Assembly: GCA_039029395.1 (NCBI GenBank)
Contig: JBCCGG010000015.1
Span: forward strand, 54,148 to 118,147
Reading direction: 5' to 3'
Length of the DNA stretch: 64,000 nucleotides
Source: JBCCGG01 sp039029395
GTDB taxonomy: Bacteria; Pseudomonadota; Alphaproteobacteria; Kiloniellales; JAKSDN01
Shown one piece after another: positions 51,483-60,464 of the stretch. The notes beneath the pieces are model-generated. The model saw only the letters and a program-made list of their open reading frames with translations, searched no databases and had not been told where the DNA came from. The stretch's first letter is position 1, and each line of letters begins with the position of its first letter. The translations under genes were made by a program, and so were the position numbers.

Positions 51483-52961
51483 ATGTCCACGACGGAGGCT
51501 GCGGCGCCCCAATCGCCGGTCGAGACGATCGACGTCAAGCCGGTCAATGCCAAGGCGGAGCGTTCGCTCTACGCCAAGCGCATCAAGGTCTTTCCCAAGC
51601 GGGTTAAGGGGACATTCCGCACCACCAAGTGGTTCGTGATGGCGATCACCCTGGGGATCTATTACGGTGCCCCCTGGCTGCGCTGGGACCGGGGGGAGCA
51701 CCTGCCGGACCAGGCGATCCTGCTGGATTTTCCGGCCCGGCGCTTCTATTTCTTCTTCATCGAGATTTGGCCCCAGGAGATCTACTACGTCACCGGCCTT
51801 TTGATCCTGGCCGCCCTGACCCTGTTCCTCGTGACCAGCGTCGCCGGGCGGGTGTGGTGCGGCTACAGCTGCCCGCAAACCGTCTGGACCGATCTTTTCA
51901 TCACCATCGAGCGCTGGATCGAGGGCGACCGCAACGCCCGCATGCGCCTCGACAAGGCGACTTGGACGAAGGACAAGATCGTCAAGCGCGTGGTCAAGCA
52001 CCTGATTTGGCTGCTGGTCGCCGTGGCGACCGGCGGCGCCTGGGTGTTCTACTTCGCCGACGCGCCGACCTTGGCGGGCCAGCTGCTCGCCTTCGAGGCG
52101 CCGCTGATCGCCTACATCTTCATTGCGGTCTTCACCGCCACCACCTACTTGCTGGGCGGCTTGGCCCGCGAGCAGGTCTGCACTTACATGTGCCCCTGGC
52201 CGCGCATCCAAGGCGCCATGTTCGACGAGAACTCCTTCCTGATCAGCTACCGGACCTTTCGGGGCGAACCACGGGGCAAGCACAAGAAGGGCGAGAGCTG
52301 GGAAGGCCGCGGTCACTGCATCGACTGCAACCAGTGCGTCGCCGCTTGCCCCATGGGAATCGATATTCGCGACGGGCCCCAGCTCGAGTGCATTCAGTGC
52401 GCGCTCTGCATCGACGCCTGCAACACGGTCATGGACAAGATAGACCTTCCGCGCGGCCTCATCGCCTACGAGACCGACCGGAATCTGGCGGCCGAGGCCC
52501 AGGGCTCCCACGCGCGGATCCGCCTGATCCGGCCGCGCACGATCATTTATGCCACCGGCATCGTCTTGGTCGGGCTGGTCATGCTGGCCACCTTGCTGAC
52601 CCGTAGCGACTTGGACGTCAACGTGCTGCGCGATCGCAATCCGCTGTTCGTCACCCTGTCCGATGGCAACTTGCGCAATGGCTACACCATCAAGATTCTG
52701 AACAAGCAGTACGATACGCGCCATTTCGTCATCTCCACCGAAGGCTTGCCGGGCGCCGAGCTGTCCGGCGTCGGGCTCGGAGAGGGCAAAGAGCTCGATG
52801 TCGCGGTCGAGCCGGACAACCTGCGCAGCATCCGGCTCTTCGTGACTGCGCCGGCCAGCGAAATGACCAGCGAGTCCCATCCGCTGACCTTCGTGATCCA
52901 GGACCAGTCCGGTCCGGGACGGGTTACCAGCGAGACCACGTTCCGGGGGCCCGAGCGATGA
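51483..52961 (+). CDS. ccoG: cbb3 oxidase assembly ferredoxin-like protein
   Basis: This is a 492-aa membrane protein of the CcoG/RdxA family. It starts at ATG 51483 behind TTGGAGG. Four or five helices, with WCGYSCPQTVW and VCTYMCPWPRIQ typical of the family, precede two ferredoxin-type clusters CIDCNQCVAACPMGID and CIQCALCIDACN, then a periplasmic beta domain. It reduces copper for CuB insertion. The stop overlaps fixH by 4 bp. Confidence 0.95.
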   Translation: MSTTEAAAPQSPVETIDVKPVNAKAERSLYAKRIKVFPKRVKGTFRTTKWFVMAITLGIYYGAPWLRWDRGEHLPDQAILLDFPARRFYFFFIEIWPQEIYYVTGLLILAALTLFLVTSVAGRVWCGYSCPQTVWTDLFITIERWIEGDRNARMRLDKATWTKDKIVKRVVKHLIWLLVAVATGGAWVFYFADAPTLAGQLLAFEAPLIAYIFIAVFTATTYLLGGLAREQVCTYMCPWPRIQGAMFDENSFLISYRTFRGEPRGKHKKGESWEGRGHCIDCNQCVAACPMGIDIRDGPQLECIQCALCIDACNTVMDKIDLPRGLIAYETDRNLAAEAQGSHARIRLIRPRTIIYATGIVLVGLVMLATLLTRSDLDVNVLRDRNPLFVTLSDGNLRNGYTIKILNKQYDTRHFVISTEGLPGAELSGVGLGEGKELDVAVEPDNLRSIRLFVTAPASEMTSESHPLTFVIQDQSGPGRVTSETTFRGPER

Positions 52962-53446
52962 GCGCGCGCCCCTTCGAGATTCGCGGCGGCCACGTTCTCG
53001 CCATGATGGTCGGTTTCTTTGCCGTGATCCTTTTGGTCAACCTCCTCTTCATCTACCTGGCGGTCGGCAGCTTCACCGGCATCGACACGGAACAAGCCTA
53101 CCAGAAGGGCCTGGGCTACAACGACACGCTGCAAGCGGCTGAGAATCAGCGGGAGCTCGGCTGGGCGTTCAATGTGAATCACGAGGATCTTGGCGATCAA
53201 CTGGACCTTTCCCTCCAGATTGTCGACCGCTATGGAAATGGAATCGAAGGGCTCGAGATCGAGGCCGAGCTGCGCCGGCCGACCGACGCCGCGCTCGACC
53301 GCGGGGCCGCGTTCACAAGATACGGCGGGGGTCGCTACGGCGCTTCTATTCCGCTACCCTCGCGGGGCAACTGGACCTTGCGCTTGACCGCCCGGCGCGA
53401 CGGCCAGCCGGACTACAGATGGGAGAAGCGACTTTGGCTGAACTAG
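52958..53446 (+). CDS. ccoH: FixH/CcoH assembly protein
   Basis: This is a 162-aa single-pass inner-membrane protein. The helix is VLAMMVGFFAVILLVNLLFIYLAV-like near residue 10; the periplasmic part (YQKGLGYNDTLQAAENQREL, LTARRDGQPDYRWEKRLWLN) matches FixH. It aids cbb3 assembly. It overlaps ccoG (4 bp) and ccoI (28 bp). Confidence 0.93.
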   Translation: MSARPFEIRGGHVLAMMVGFFAVILLVNLLFIYLAVGSFTGIDTEQAYQKGLGYNDTLQAAENQRELGWAFNVNHEDLGDQLDLSLQIVDRYGNGIEGLEIEAELRRPTDAALDRGAAFTRYGGGRYGASIPLPSRGNWTLRLTARRDGQPDYRWEKRLWLN

Positions 53447-55617
53447 CCACGCTCCACTTCATGGTCGAGCCCATGGGCTGCCCGTCCTGCATCCGCAAGA
53501 TCGAAGGCAGCCTGGAGGGACTCGAGGGCGTGCGCGCGGCCCGGGTCAACTTCTCCACCAAGCGGGTTGCCGTGGAGCGCGGCCCGGCTGGCCCCACGGA
53601 GGAGGCAGTGGTCGATTGCTTGGAGGCTAAGGGATTCCAGGCGGTGCCATTCGATCCGGAGCGCCTGCGCGGCGCCGGCGAGGCGGAGAACAAGTCCCTC
53701 CTGCGCGCGCTCGCGGTTGCCGGCTTCGGCCTTGCCAATGTCATGCTGCTTTCGGTTTCGGTCTGGTCCGGACTTGCCGGCGACATGGGCGAAGGGACCC
53801 GCGGCCTGTTCCACTGGATCTCGGCCCTGATCGCCCTGCCCTGCATCGCGGTGGCTGGCCAGCCCTTCCTTCGTTCGGCCTTGACCGCACTGGGCAACCG
53901 ACAACTCAACATGGACGTGCCGATCGTGCTTGCCGTGGTCTTGGCGACCGCGCTTAGTCTTTACCGCACGGCGACCCACGAGGCCCTGGTCTACTTCGAC
54001 GCCGGTCTCATGCTGCTGTTCTTCCTGCTGATCGGCCGGGTGCTCGACGGCCAGGCCCGGCGCAAGGCCCGGGACGTGGCGCAGAACCTGATCGCCTTCC
54101 GCGCCCGCAGCGCCCGCGTGGTACAACCGGACGGCAGTCACAAGACCTTGGCGATCGAGCAGATCCGCCCGGGTATGACCGTGGCCGTCGCGCCGGGCGA
54201 CAAGCTGCCGGTCGACGGGACCATTGCCAGCGGCCGCTCGGAGCTCGACTGCTCCCTGGTGACCGGCGAGAGCCTGCCCCAGGCGGCACAGCCCGGCGAC
54301 CAGGTCTATGCCGGGACGATCAACCTTTCGGGCGCCCTTACGGTCACGGTGAGCGCGGTCGACCAGGACACGCTGCTGGCCGAGATCGTGCGCCTGATGG
54401 AAGCGGCCGAGCAGCGCCGGGGCCGCTATCTGCGCTTGGCTGACCGGGCCGCCGCGATCTACGCGCCAACAGTCCATGTCTTGGCCGCGGTGACCTTCGC
54501 CGGCTGGCTGCTGCTGAGCGAGATGGGCTGGCAAGTCGCCCTGATGAACGCCGTTGCGGTCCTGATCATTACCTGCCCGTGCGCGCTTGGGCTCGCCGTT
54601 CCGGCGGTTCAGGTGGTCGCCTCGGGCCGGCTGTTCAAGCGCGGCATCCTAGTTAAGTCGGCCGACGGCTTGGAGCGCCTGGCCCAGGTCGATACGGTCG
54701 TCTTCGACAAGACCGGCACGCTGACCACGGGCCGCTTTCGCCTGATGAATCAAGGCGAGATTGCGCCGGACGAGTTGTACCAAGCGGCCGCGCTCGCGGC
54801 CAGTTCGCGCCATCCACTGGCCCGGGCGCTGGTGCGCGCGGCGGGTCCCGTGGTAGCGCTCGGCGAAACGCGGGAGGTCCCGGGCAAAGGACTGGCCGCC
54901 GAGAGCGACGCGGGCGAGCTCAGGCTCGGCAGCCGGGGATGGTGCGGCCCCGAGGGCGCGGACAGCGACGATCGGCGCTCCGAGCTGTGGTTCAGCCGGC
55001 CGGGCGCCCAACCCTTGCGCTTTGCCTTCGAGGACCAGATGCGCCCGGATGCTAAGGAAACGGTCGCCGCCCTGCGCGCGGCCGGCTGTGAGATCGCGCT
55101 CTTGTCCGGCGATCGAAGCGGCCCGGTTGGCGCCGCAGCCGAAGCGCTCGACATTGCCGATTGGCGGGCCGCCCAAAGCCCGGCCGACAAGATCGCCGCG
55201 CTGGAGGACTTGCGCAGCCAAGGCAAGTGCGTCCTGATGGTCGGCGATGGGCTGAACGACGCGCCGGCCCTGGCCAGCGCCCACGCCTCGCTTTCGCCGA
55301 CCACGGCCAGCGATATCAGTCAGACCTCGGCTGACTTCCTGTTTCAGGGCGAGTCCCTGAGCCCGGTGCTGGAAGCCTTGGTCACGGCACGTGGCGCGCG
55401 GCGCCTAATGCTGGAGAATTTCGGCCTGGCCTTCGCCTACAACTGCCTGGCCGTGCCTATTGCCATGGCCGGTCTGGTGACGCCGCTGATCGCGGCGGTC
55501 GCCATGTCGGCCTCCTCGATCCTGGTAACCGTGAATGCCCTCCGACTGCACGGCGCCAGGAAAGAGACCGAAGCCCCCGCACGGGAGAAACCGGAATGGA
55601 CGCCCTCCTATACCTGA
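53419..55617 (+). CDS. ccoI: Copper-translocating P1B-type ATPase for cbb3 assembly
   Basis: This is a 732-aa CcoI/FixI copper exporter. An N-terminal heavy-metal domain carries M-G-C-P-S-C. The transport motif is C-P-C in IITCPCALGLAVPAVQ, the phosphorylation motif is DKTGTLTTGRF, the actuator motif is LVTGESLPQ, and VGDGLNDAPAL is the hinge. It supplies copper for CuB. The start ATG 53419 lies within fixH; ccoS follows with a 22-bp overlap. Confidence 0.96.
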   Translation: MGEATLAELATLHFMVEPMGCPSCIRKIEGSLEGLEGVRAARVNFSTKRVAVERGPAGPTEEAVVDCLEAKGFQAVPFDPERLRGAGEAENKSLLRALAVAGFGLANVMLLSVSVWSGLAGDMGEGTRGLFHWISALIALPCIAVAGQPFLRSALTALGNRQLNMDVPIVLAVVLATALSLYRTATHEALVYFDAGLMLLFFLLIGRVLDGQARRKARDVAQNLIAFRARSARVVQPDGSHKTLAIEQIRPGMTVAVAPGDKLPVDGTIASGRSELDCSLVTGESLPQAAQPGDQVYAGTINLSGALTVTVSAVDQDTLLAEIVRLMEAAEQRRGRYLRLADRAAAIYAPTVHVLAAVTFAGWLLLSEMGWQVALMNAVAVLIITCPCALGLAVPAVQVVASGRLFKRGILVKSADGLERLAQVDTVVFDKTGTLTTGRFRLMNQGEIAPDELYQAAALAASSRHPLARALVRAAGPVVALGETREVPGKGLAAESDAGELRLGSRGWCGPEGADSDDRRSELWFSRPGAQPLRFAFEDQMRPDAKETVAALRAAGCEIALLSGDRSGPVGAAAEALDIADWRAAQSPADKIAALEDLRSQGKCVLMVGDGLNDAPALASAHASLSPTTASDISQTSADFLFQGESLSPVLEALVTARGARRLMLENFGLAFAYNCLAVPIAMAGLVTPLIAAVAMSASSILVTVNALRLHGARKETEAPAREKPEWTPSYT

Positions 55618-55784
55618 TCCCGGCCGCCCTGCTGCTCGGCTTGCTCGGCCTTTGCGGCTTTCTCTGGGCGCTCAAAAGCGGCCAGTTCGAGGACCTGGAC
55701 GGTGCCGCCGTGCGGATACTGCTTGAGGACGAGGAAGCCCCCGGCGCGGACGATCAGGCTCAGGGCTCGACCAGCGCCCGATAG
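55596..55784 (+). CDS. ccoS: cbb3 oxidase maturation protein
   Basis: This is a 62-aa protein with one N-terminal helix (LIPAALLLGLLGLCGFLWAL) and the CcoS mark LKSGQFEDLDGAAVRILLEDE. It is needed for cofactor insertion. It is the last gene of the ccoGHIS set and overlaps the convergent DUF2189 gene by 25 bp. Confidence 0.94.
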   Translation: MDALLYLIPAALLLGLLGLCGFLWALKSGQFEDLDGAAVRILLEDEEAPGADDQAQGSTSAR

Positions 55785-56545
55785 GCGTGCCAGGTGGCGT
55801 GGCCGATCAGCGGAAAAGTGATAATCAAACCTAGGTAGCCGGTTGCGATGCCGCACGCGGTCAGGGCCGCGATCAGGCACGCCCAAAGCAACATTGGCTT
55901 GAAGTTGCGCGCGGTCGCCCGCAGGCTCGTGATGATCGCGCTCATGACGTCCAGGTCTCGGGCCATCAGCAGCGGCACCGAGACGGCGCTGATGGCAAAG
56001 ACCGCAAAGGCGATCAAGCCGCCCACCAGGCTGCCGACGATCAGCATCACCAGGCCTTTCCAGGTGAACAGCAGGGTCGGCACGAAGGCCTCGATCTCAG
56101 GAAAAGGCTCGGCGCCGAAGAACAGCGCGAAGAGCAGCATTGCGATGCGCACCCAGACCAGAAAGGCAATCAGCAGAGCGACCCCGACGAAGGCGAGTTG
56201 CAGCGGCGAATGGGTCGACACCAGGACGATCTCCTTGGTCTCGATCGGCTCGCCGCTCTCCAAGCGCCGGCTGAGCTCGTAGAGCCCGACCGCGAGCAGA
56301 GGCGCGACCAATAGAAAGCCAGCGGCCAAAGCAATCACCACCGAGGCCAGGTGGAGGGAGAACAGGCCTGCGGTCAAAACCCAGCTGACCACAGCGATCG
56401 CCAGCCCGTAACCGAGGCTGATCGAGGGCTTGCGCCAGAGGTCCCGCCAGCCGGCGGCCAGCCACGTCCAGGGCTCGTCCAATCCAATCTGTTGGATTTC
56501 CGGAAGGCGTCCGTGCGCGGCGCCGTGGCTTTGTTCCGAGGTCAT
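55760..56545 (-). CDS. DUF2189 integral membrane protein
   Basis: This is a 261-aa membrane protein with about six helices. LGYGLAIAVVSWVLTAGLF, LLVAPLLAVGLYELSRRLES and a last part ending GYLGLIITFPLIGHATWHAY are DUF2189 marks. The family is often near cytochrome oxidase genes; its function is unknown. It runs convergent to ccoS and shares the minus strand with the bacteriohemerythrin gene 22 bp upstream, possibly as one operon. Confidence 0.88.
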   Translation of the reverse strand: MTSEQSHGAAHGRLPEIQQIGLDEPWTWLAAGWRDLWRKPSISLGYGLAIAVVSWVLTAGLFSLHLASVVIALAAGFLLVAPLLAVGLYELSRRLESGEPIETKEIVLVSTHSPLQLAFVGVALLIAFLVWVRIAMLLFALFFGAEPFPEIEAFVPTLLFTWKGLVMLIVGSLVGGLIAFAVFAISAVSVPLLMARDLDVMSAIITSLRATARNFKPMLLWACLIAALTACGIATGYLGLIITFPLIGHATWHAYRALVEP

Positions 56546-56567
56546 CTCTTTAGGGCTCCTCGATGTC

Positions 56568-57035
56568 TTAGGCTTGCCACCAAACGTGGGTCGCCTTGAA
56601 GCTCCGTGCGGCGCTGCGGGCGGCCGGTTTATCGACGACGAAAGGCTGGTAGGAGCGGTCGATGATCATGATGTGATGCATCAGCCATTCCTTCAAGTAA
56701 TCCAGCAGCTCTTGATTCACGGTCGGTACCGCGTCGGGCGAGATCTCGCTGAACGATTTGGCGATTTTGTGAATGTTGGCGGTGAAGTCCTTGTGCTCCT
56801 CTTTGTGGTCGACCAGCTCCGGGTATCCGCAGGCCGCCATGACCGCCTCCTCCCGACCGAAGTGATACTCGGCATAGCGGGTCAAGGCGAAGAGACACTG
56901 CCGCAAGATCTTGCCGTCGGCGCCGTCGTCGGCGTTCTCGGCGAGCTGGTTGATGATTCGGATCAGCGCCCGGTGATCCTCGTCCAGCTCGTTCAGGCCA
57001 ACGCTCATGTCTTCCGTCCAGGTCATGAATGTCAT
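56568..57035 (-). CDS. Bacteriohemerythrin
   Basis: This is a 155-aa di-iron oxygen-binding protein. The motif set is complete: LNELDEDHRALIRIIN, RYAEYHFGREEAVMAACGYP, HKEEHKDFTANI and WLMHHIMIIDRSY. It starts at ATG 57035 with GGAGG upstream (M4 is an alternative). It diverges from an FnrL-like regulator and has an FNR box 71 bp upstream, so it is probably induced at low oxygen. Confidence 0.93.
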   Translation of the reverse strand: MTFMTWTEDMSVGLNELDEDHRALIRIINQLAENADDGADGKILRQCLFALTRYAEYHFGREEAVMAACGYPELVDHKEEHKDFTANIHKIAKSFSEISPDAVPTVNQELLDYLKEWLMHHIMIIDRSYQPFVVDKPAARSAARSFKATHVWWQA

Positions 57036-57105
57036 GGCGCACTCGGCCTCCGATGCCGTGCTTGCTGAATCCGATCACCATGCCCCGGATCGACGGGGCT
57101 CGTCT

Positions 57106-57119
57106 TTGACTTGGATCAA
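57106..57119. promoter_or_regulatory. FNR/FixK box TTGACTTGGATCAA
   Basis: A full consensus match in the divergent region. It would place a minus-strand transcription start about 36 bases before the bacteriohemerythrin ATG and a plus-strand start about 70 bases before the regulator ATG; it may serve both. Confidence 0.85.
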
Positions 57120-57223
57120 ATTTCGGCGCAGGATTGCCTGGAGCGACCGGACGACATTGCAATGGGCTGTGCCGGGTCATATGTCTCTTTTGTGAGGCTG
57201 ACAGCGATGGGACACTCCACGTT

Positions 57224-57991
57224 ATGACCAGCACGTTGAAAACCGCCGCGCCTAGATCGGGCGGCCCCGCCCTGGCCGATGCCAAGCCGCGGGCCGCCAT
57301 GCCCGAATCGCCCTGCAAGGCTTGCGCGGCCCGGCACTTGGCGGTCTGCGGCGTGTTGTCGTCGGACGAGCTCTATCAGCTCACCACGATCCTCAACACG
57401 GTGGTGCTCAAGCCCGGTGAACAGCTGCTGTTCGAAGGCGACCCGGCGAAGTACGTCTTCAACGTCACCGCCGGCACCCTCAAGCTCTACAAGCTCTTGG
57501 CCGACGGTCGCTGCCAGGTGACTGGCTTCCTCTATCCCGGCGATTTTCTGGGCATCGCCAACCGGGAGATCTATGTGAGCAGCGCAGAGGCCGTCGTCGC
57601 CACCTCGCTCTGCCGCTTCCGCAAGGACCAGCTCGACGAGATGCTCAAGCGCTTTCCCCATATGGAACAGCGCATGATGACCATGGCGGCCGACGAGCTG
57701 GCGGCGGCGCAAGATCAGATGCTCCTGCTCGGCCGCAAGTCGGCGAAGGAGAAGATCGCCTCCTTCCTGCTGGTGCTGGCCCGCAAGGCAGCCCAGCGGG
57801 GCGAACAGGAGACCACGCTTCACGTCCCCATGAGCCGTGCCGACATGGGCGACTACCTGGGGCTGACCACCGAAACGGTCAGCCGCTGCTTCACCCAGCT
57901 CAAGACCGAGCGGCTGATCTCGATCCGCACCGGCGGCTACGTGGAGCTGCTTGACCGGGAGGCCTTGGAGGATCTGGCCGAAGGCATCTGA
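57224..57991 (+). CDS. fnrL: FnrL-type oxygen-responsive regulator (Crp/Fnr family)
   Basis: This is a 255-aa regulator; ATG 57224 is chosen because the Cys cluster follows at a normal distance (57134 is an in-frame shadow extension). Cys31, Cys34, Cys42 (CKACAARHLAVC) and Cys97 (ADGRCQVTGF) form the 4Fe-4S site. The HTH is SRADMGDYLGLTTETVSRCF with the E-x-x-S-R contact set. It is the best candidate for the factor that reads the boxes in this window. The symbol is by similarity to alphaproteobacterial FnrL. Confidence 0.88.
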   Translation: MTSTLKTAAPRSGGPALADAKPRAAMPESPCKACAARHLAVCGVLSSDELYQLTTILNTVVLKPGEQLLFEGDPAKYVFNVTAGTLKLYKLLADGRCQVTGFLYPGDFLGIANREIYVSSAEAVVATSLCRFRKDQLDEMLKRFPHMEQRMMTMAADELAAAQDQMLLLGRKSAKEKIASFLLVLARKAAQRGEQETTLHVPMSRADMGDYLGLTTETVSRCFTQLKTERLISIRTGGYVELLDREALEDLAEGI

Positions 57992-58123
57992 GGCCAAGCC
58001 GGCGGGTTCCTCCCTCCGCCCGATAAAACAACCCAGCCGTGGTTGTCCGACCCGGTACCCGCCGTGGACGTCAATTCGCATCCGAGAGCAGAGACCTTCG
58101 GCAATGCAGATCGTCGGCCAATC

Positions 58124-58137
58124 TTGATTCAGGTCAA
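58124..58137 (+). promoter_or_regulatory. FNR/FixK box TTGATTCAGGTCAA
   Basis: A consensus match with GTCAA as second half. Its centre is 73 bp before the ATG of the orphan 132-aa gene, leaving a leader of about 32 bases for class II activation. Confidence 0.8.
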
Positions 58138-58203
58138 TGACCGCGCCCCTCCCCTGGCCCGAGGATCGGGTCACGATATGTGACCAGCGAATGCGAGGTT
58201 GAG

Positions 58204-58602
58204 ATGAGCTTGAAGCGAATTCGCCTGACACTGGCTCGGGATACGGACTTTCCCCTCGGCAGCGACAGTCGCGGCTACGAGTTCGTCGCGCCCTTGCAGG
58301 CCGACGGCCACATCGACCCCGCGGCCTGGCGTAAGCATCGGGACGACTGCCGGGTGCGGCGCTTCTGGCCGGGCGAGGACGACGAGCTCGGCCACCTGAT
58401 CCATACGCGCGGACGGCGTTGGGCTTTTCACTACGATCTCAAGGGGGCGGTTGACGACGACGAGACCGGCTACCGCTTCGACAGCCACGTCTTCAAGCCC
58501 GGCGAGTACGTCTCGATCCAAGAGCACGACGGTGCCCTCAGAACATTTCGCGTCGAGGCGGTGCGCGACTACGTCAATGGCGCAACCGACCTACGGGCCT
58601 AA
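58204..58602 (+). CDS. Conserved hypothetical protein under FNR box
   Basis: This is a 132-aa protein; ATG 58204 has GAGG five bases upstream (GTG 58180 is an alternative). It starts MSLKRIRLTLARDTDFPLGS and has a beta-rich body rich in Asp and charged turns (FWPGEDDELGHLIHTRGRRW, DETGYRFDSHVFKPGEYVSI). No family recognised. It leads a two-gene operon with a universal stress protein (15-bp gap) and is probably induced at low oxygen. Confidence 0.75.
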   Translation: MSLKRIRLTLARDTDFPLGSDSRGYEFVAPLQADGHIDPAAWRKHRDDCRVRRFWPGEDDELGHLIHTRGRRWAFHYDLKGAVDDDETGYRFDSHVFKPGEYVSIQEHDGALRTFRVEAVRDYVNGATDLRA

Positions 58603-58617
58603 GAAAAGGAAACGAAC

Positions 58618-59457
58618 ATGGCGATCAAGGACATTCTGCTGCATCTGGACCAAAGCCCATCGTGCGGCGATCGTATCCGCCTGAGCCTGGAGTTGGCGAG
58701 CGTGCGGGACGCCCATGTCACAGGGATTTACCCCGCGCTCGAGCCCCAATGGCCGGTCGAGCTGCACAGCCATATGGCCGCCGAGGTGCTTGACCAGCAG
58801 CGCCAGGATATCCGCGAGGCCGGCCAGGCCAAGGTGCAAGGCTTCGCCGGCGAGGCGCTCGAGGCCAACGTCTCGGCCGAGGGCCTGGTCGTGCCCTGCC
58901 AGGAAGGCGCGCTGGCCGCCGCTCTGGCGCGCCACGCGCGCTGCGCCGATCTGCTCGTGCTCGGCCAGTCGGATCCGGACGATCCGCTCTCCACCCCGTC
59001 CCATCTGGTCGAATCGGTGATCATGGCGAGCGGCTGTCCGACCCTACTGGTGCCCTACATCGGATACCGGGAAACGCCCGGCGAGCGGGTCATGGTGGCC
59101 TGGGACGGCGGCCGGGAATCGGCGCGTGCCGTAACCGACGCCCTGCCCTTCCTCAGCGCGGCCGAAAGCGTCATCCTGCTTCTGGTCGACGGCAAGAGCA
59201 AAGCCGCAAACGGCGAGGAGCCGGGCAGCGACCTGGCGCGCCACCTGGCCCGGCACGGCTGCCGTGTCGAGGTGCAGAGCGTCGAGTCCGGCAACCTGAG
59301 CATCGGCGACACGATCCTCTCGCGCCTGGCCGACCAGGCGGTCGACCTTCTGGTGATGGGCGCCTACGGCCATTCGCGCCTGCGCGAGCTGGTGCTCGGC
59401 GGCGTGACCCGGCACATCCTGGGCCACATGACCGTGCCGGTGCTGATGTCCCACTAG
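58618..59457 (+). CDS. Universal stress protein, tandem UspA
   Basis: This is a 279-aa protein of two Usp folds. The first half starts KDILLHLDQSPSCGDRIRLS. The second (VMVAWDGGRESARAVTDAL to VMGAYGHSRLRELVLGGVTR) has the G-x2-G-x9-G(S/T) ATP-binding signature with AYGHSRL. It is the second gene of the FNR-box operon. Usp proteins aid survival under low oxygen. Confidence 0.92.
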   Translation: MAIKDILLHLDQSPSCGDRIRLSLELASVRDAHVTGIYPALEPQWPVELHSHMAAEVLDQQRQDIREAGQAKVQGFAGEALEANVSAEGLVVPCQEGALAAALARHARCADLLVLGQSDPDDPLSTPSHLVESVIMASGCPTLLVPYIGYRETPGERVMVAWDGGRESARAVTDALPFLSAAESVILLLVDGKSKAANGEEPGSDLARHLARHGCRVEVQSVESGNLSIGDTILSRLADQAVDLLVMGAYGHSRLRELVLGGVTRHILGHMTVPVLMSH

Positions 59458-59479
59458 GGGTTCGGCGATCCCCTCAGCA

Positions 59480-60460
59480 TCACCGGACATTAAGCACGGA
59501 GGTTTTGGCCCGGCCCATGACGCCGAAGGCGACGCTGCCGACCAAGAAGCGCTTGAGCCGGGACTTGCCGGAATCCGAGACCACGATCAGGTTATGCTCG
59601 GCCCCGGCCTCGCAGATCTGCTCGACCGGGTCGCCGACCCCGACCTTGGTTTCGGCGACCGGGATGTCGAGCTCGCCCAGCATCTCCGTGGCCCGGGACA
59701 AGACCTCTTGGGCGCGCCGCTGCCCCTCGTGGTCCCGGGCCACCGTGAACAGGGTGACCGTGCCGTTGCAGGTGTGTACCAGGACCGCGGCGCGGCGCAC
59801 CGCTTCGAAGGATTGCTCCGAGCCGTCGGTGCAGATCATGGTGCCTTTGGCTTGAGTCACGCCGCGCGCCACCATGACCGAGCAGGGCGACAACATGGCG
59901 ACCTTCTGGACCACGCCGGCATCCCAAAAGGAGCGGAACTCGCCCTGCCAGCGGCTCGGCTCGCCGAGGATCATCAGGTTGTAGGGGCCGAGCTCGTACT
60001 GATCCAAGATGCCGCTGACCACGTCGGGCGCGGTCTTGAGCTTGAGCACGATGGACTTGCCCTTGTCGTTGCGGTACTCGATCTTGTTGTCGCCCACGGG
60101 ATCGCCCCAGACGTCGGTGTGGGTGTGGGTCGCATCCCACTCCTGCTCGCCGTGGCCCGCCTCCTTCAGGACTTCGAGCCCTTGCTTGAGATGGGTGATG
60201 CCCGGCAGTTCGAGCCCCCACTCCAGCATGTTTTGACGCGCCAAGCTGACCTGCAGGCCGCCGGTGCGCAGACCCTGATCGGTCGGGCGCACGTAGGCCA
60301 AGATGATATCGCAGTCCTCGTTGTGGCCGATATCGGCGGCAAAGCGCAGACCGGAGTAGGCCTCCTCCGAGCCGTCGATGCAGACCAGGATGCGAAAGCG
60401 CCTGGCGCGCCAGTCGCGCAGCTCGTCGGGCTCGCCCTGGGCGCCGATGTCGAAGCGCAT
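59480..60460 (-). CDS. Universal stress protein, tandem UspA, linked to SLC13 permease
   Basis: This is a 326-aa protein starting at ATG 60460 (MRFDIGAQGEPDEL); the longer frame is shadow of the permease. Two Usp domains are visible: RILVCIDGSEEAYSGLRFAA and TMICTDGSEQSFEAVRRAAV, with a C-terminal VVSDSGKSRLKRFLVGSVAF ATP-binding end. The first domain carries an inserted stretch around residues 100-150. It follows the SLC13 permease by 4 bp, an operon that could tune anion uptake. Confidence 0.9.
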   Translation of the reverse strand: MRFDIGAQGEPDELRDWRARRFRILVCIDGSEEAYSGLRFAADIGHNEDCDIILAYVRPTDQGLRTGGLQVSLARQNMLEWGLELPGITHLKQGLEVLKEAGHGEQEWDATHTHTDVWGDPVGDNKIEYRNDKGKSIVLKLKTAPDVVSGILDQYELGPYNLMILGEPSRWQGEFRSFWDAGVVQKVAMLSPCSVMVARGVTQAKGTMICTDGSEQSFEAVRRAAVLVHTCNGTVTLFTVARDHEGQRRAQEVLSRATEMLGELDIPVAETKVGVGDPVEQICEAGAEHNLIVVSDSGKSRLKRFLVGSVAFGVMGRAKTSVLNVR

Positions 60461-60464
60461 GGAG

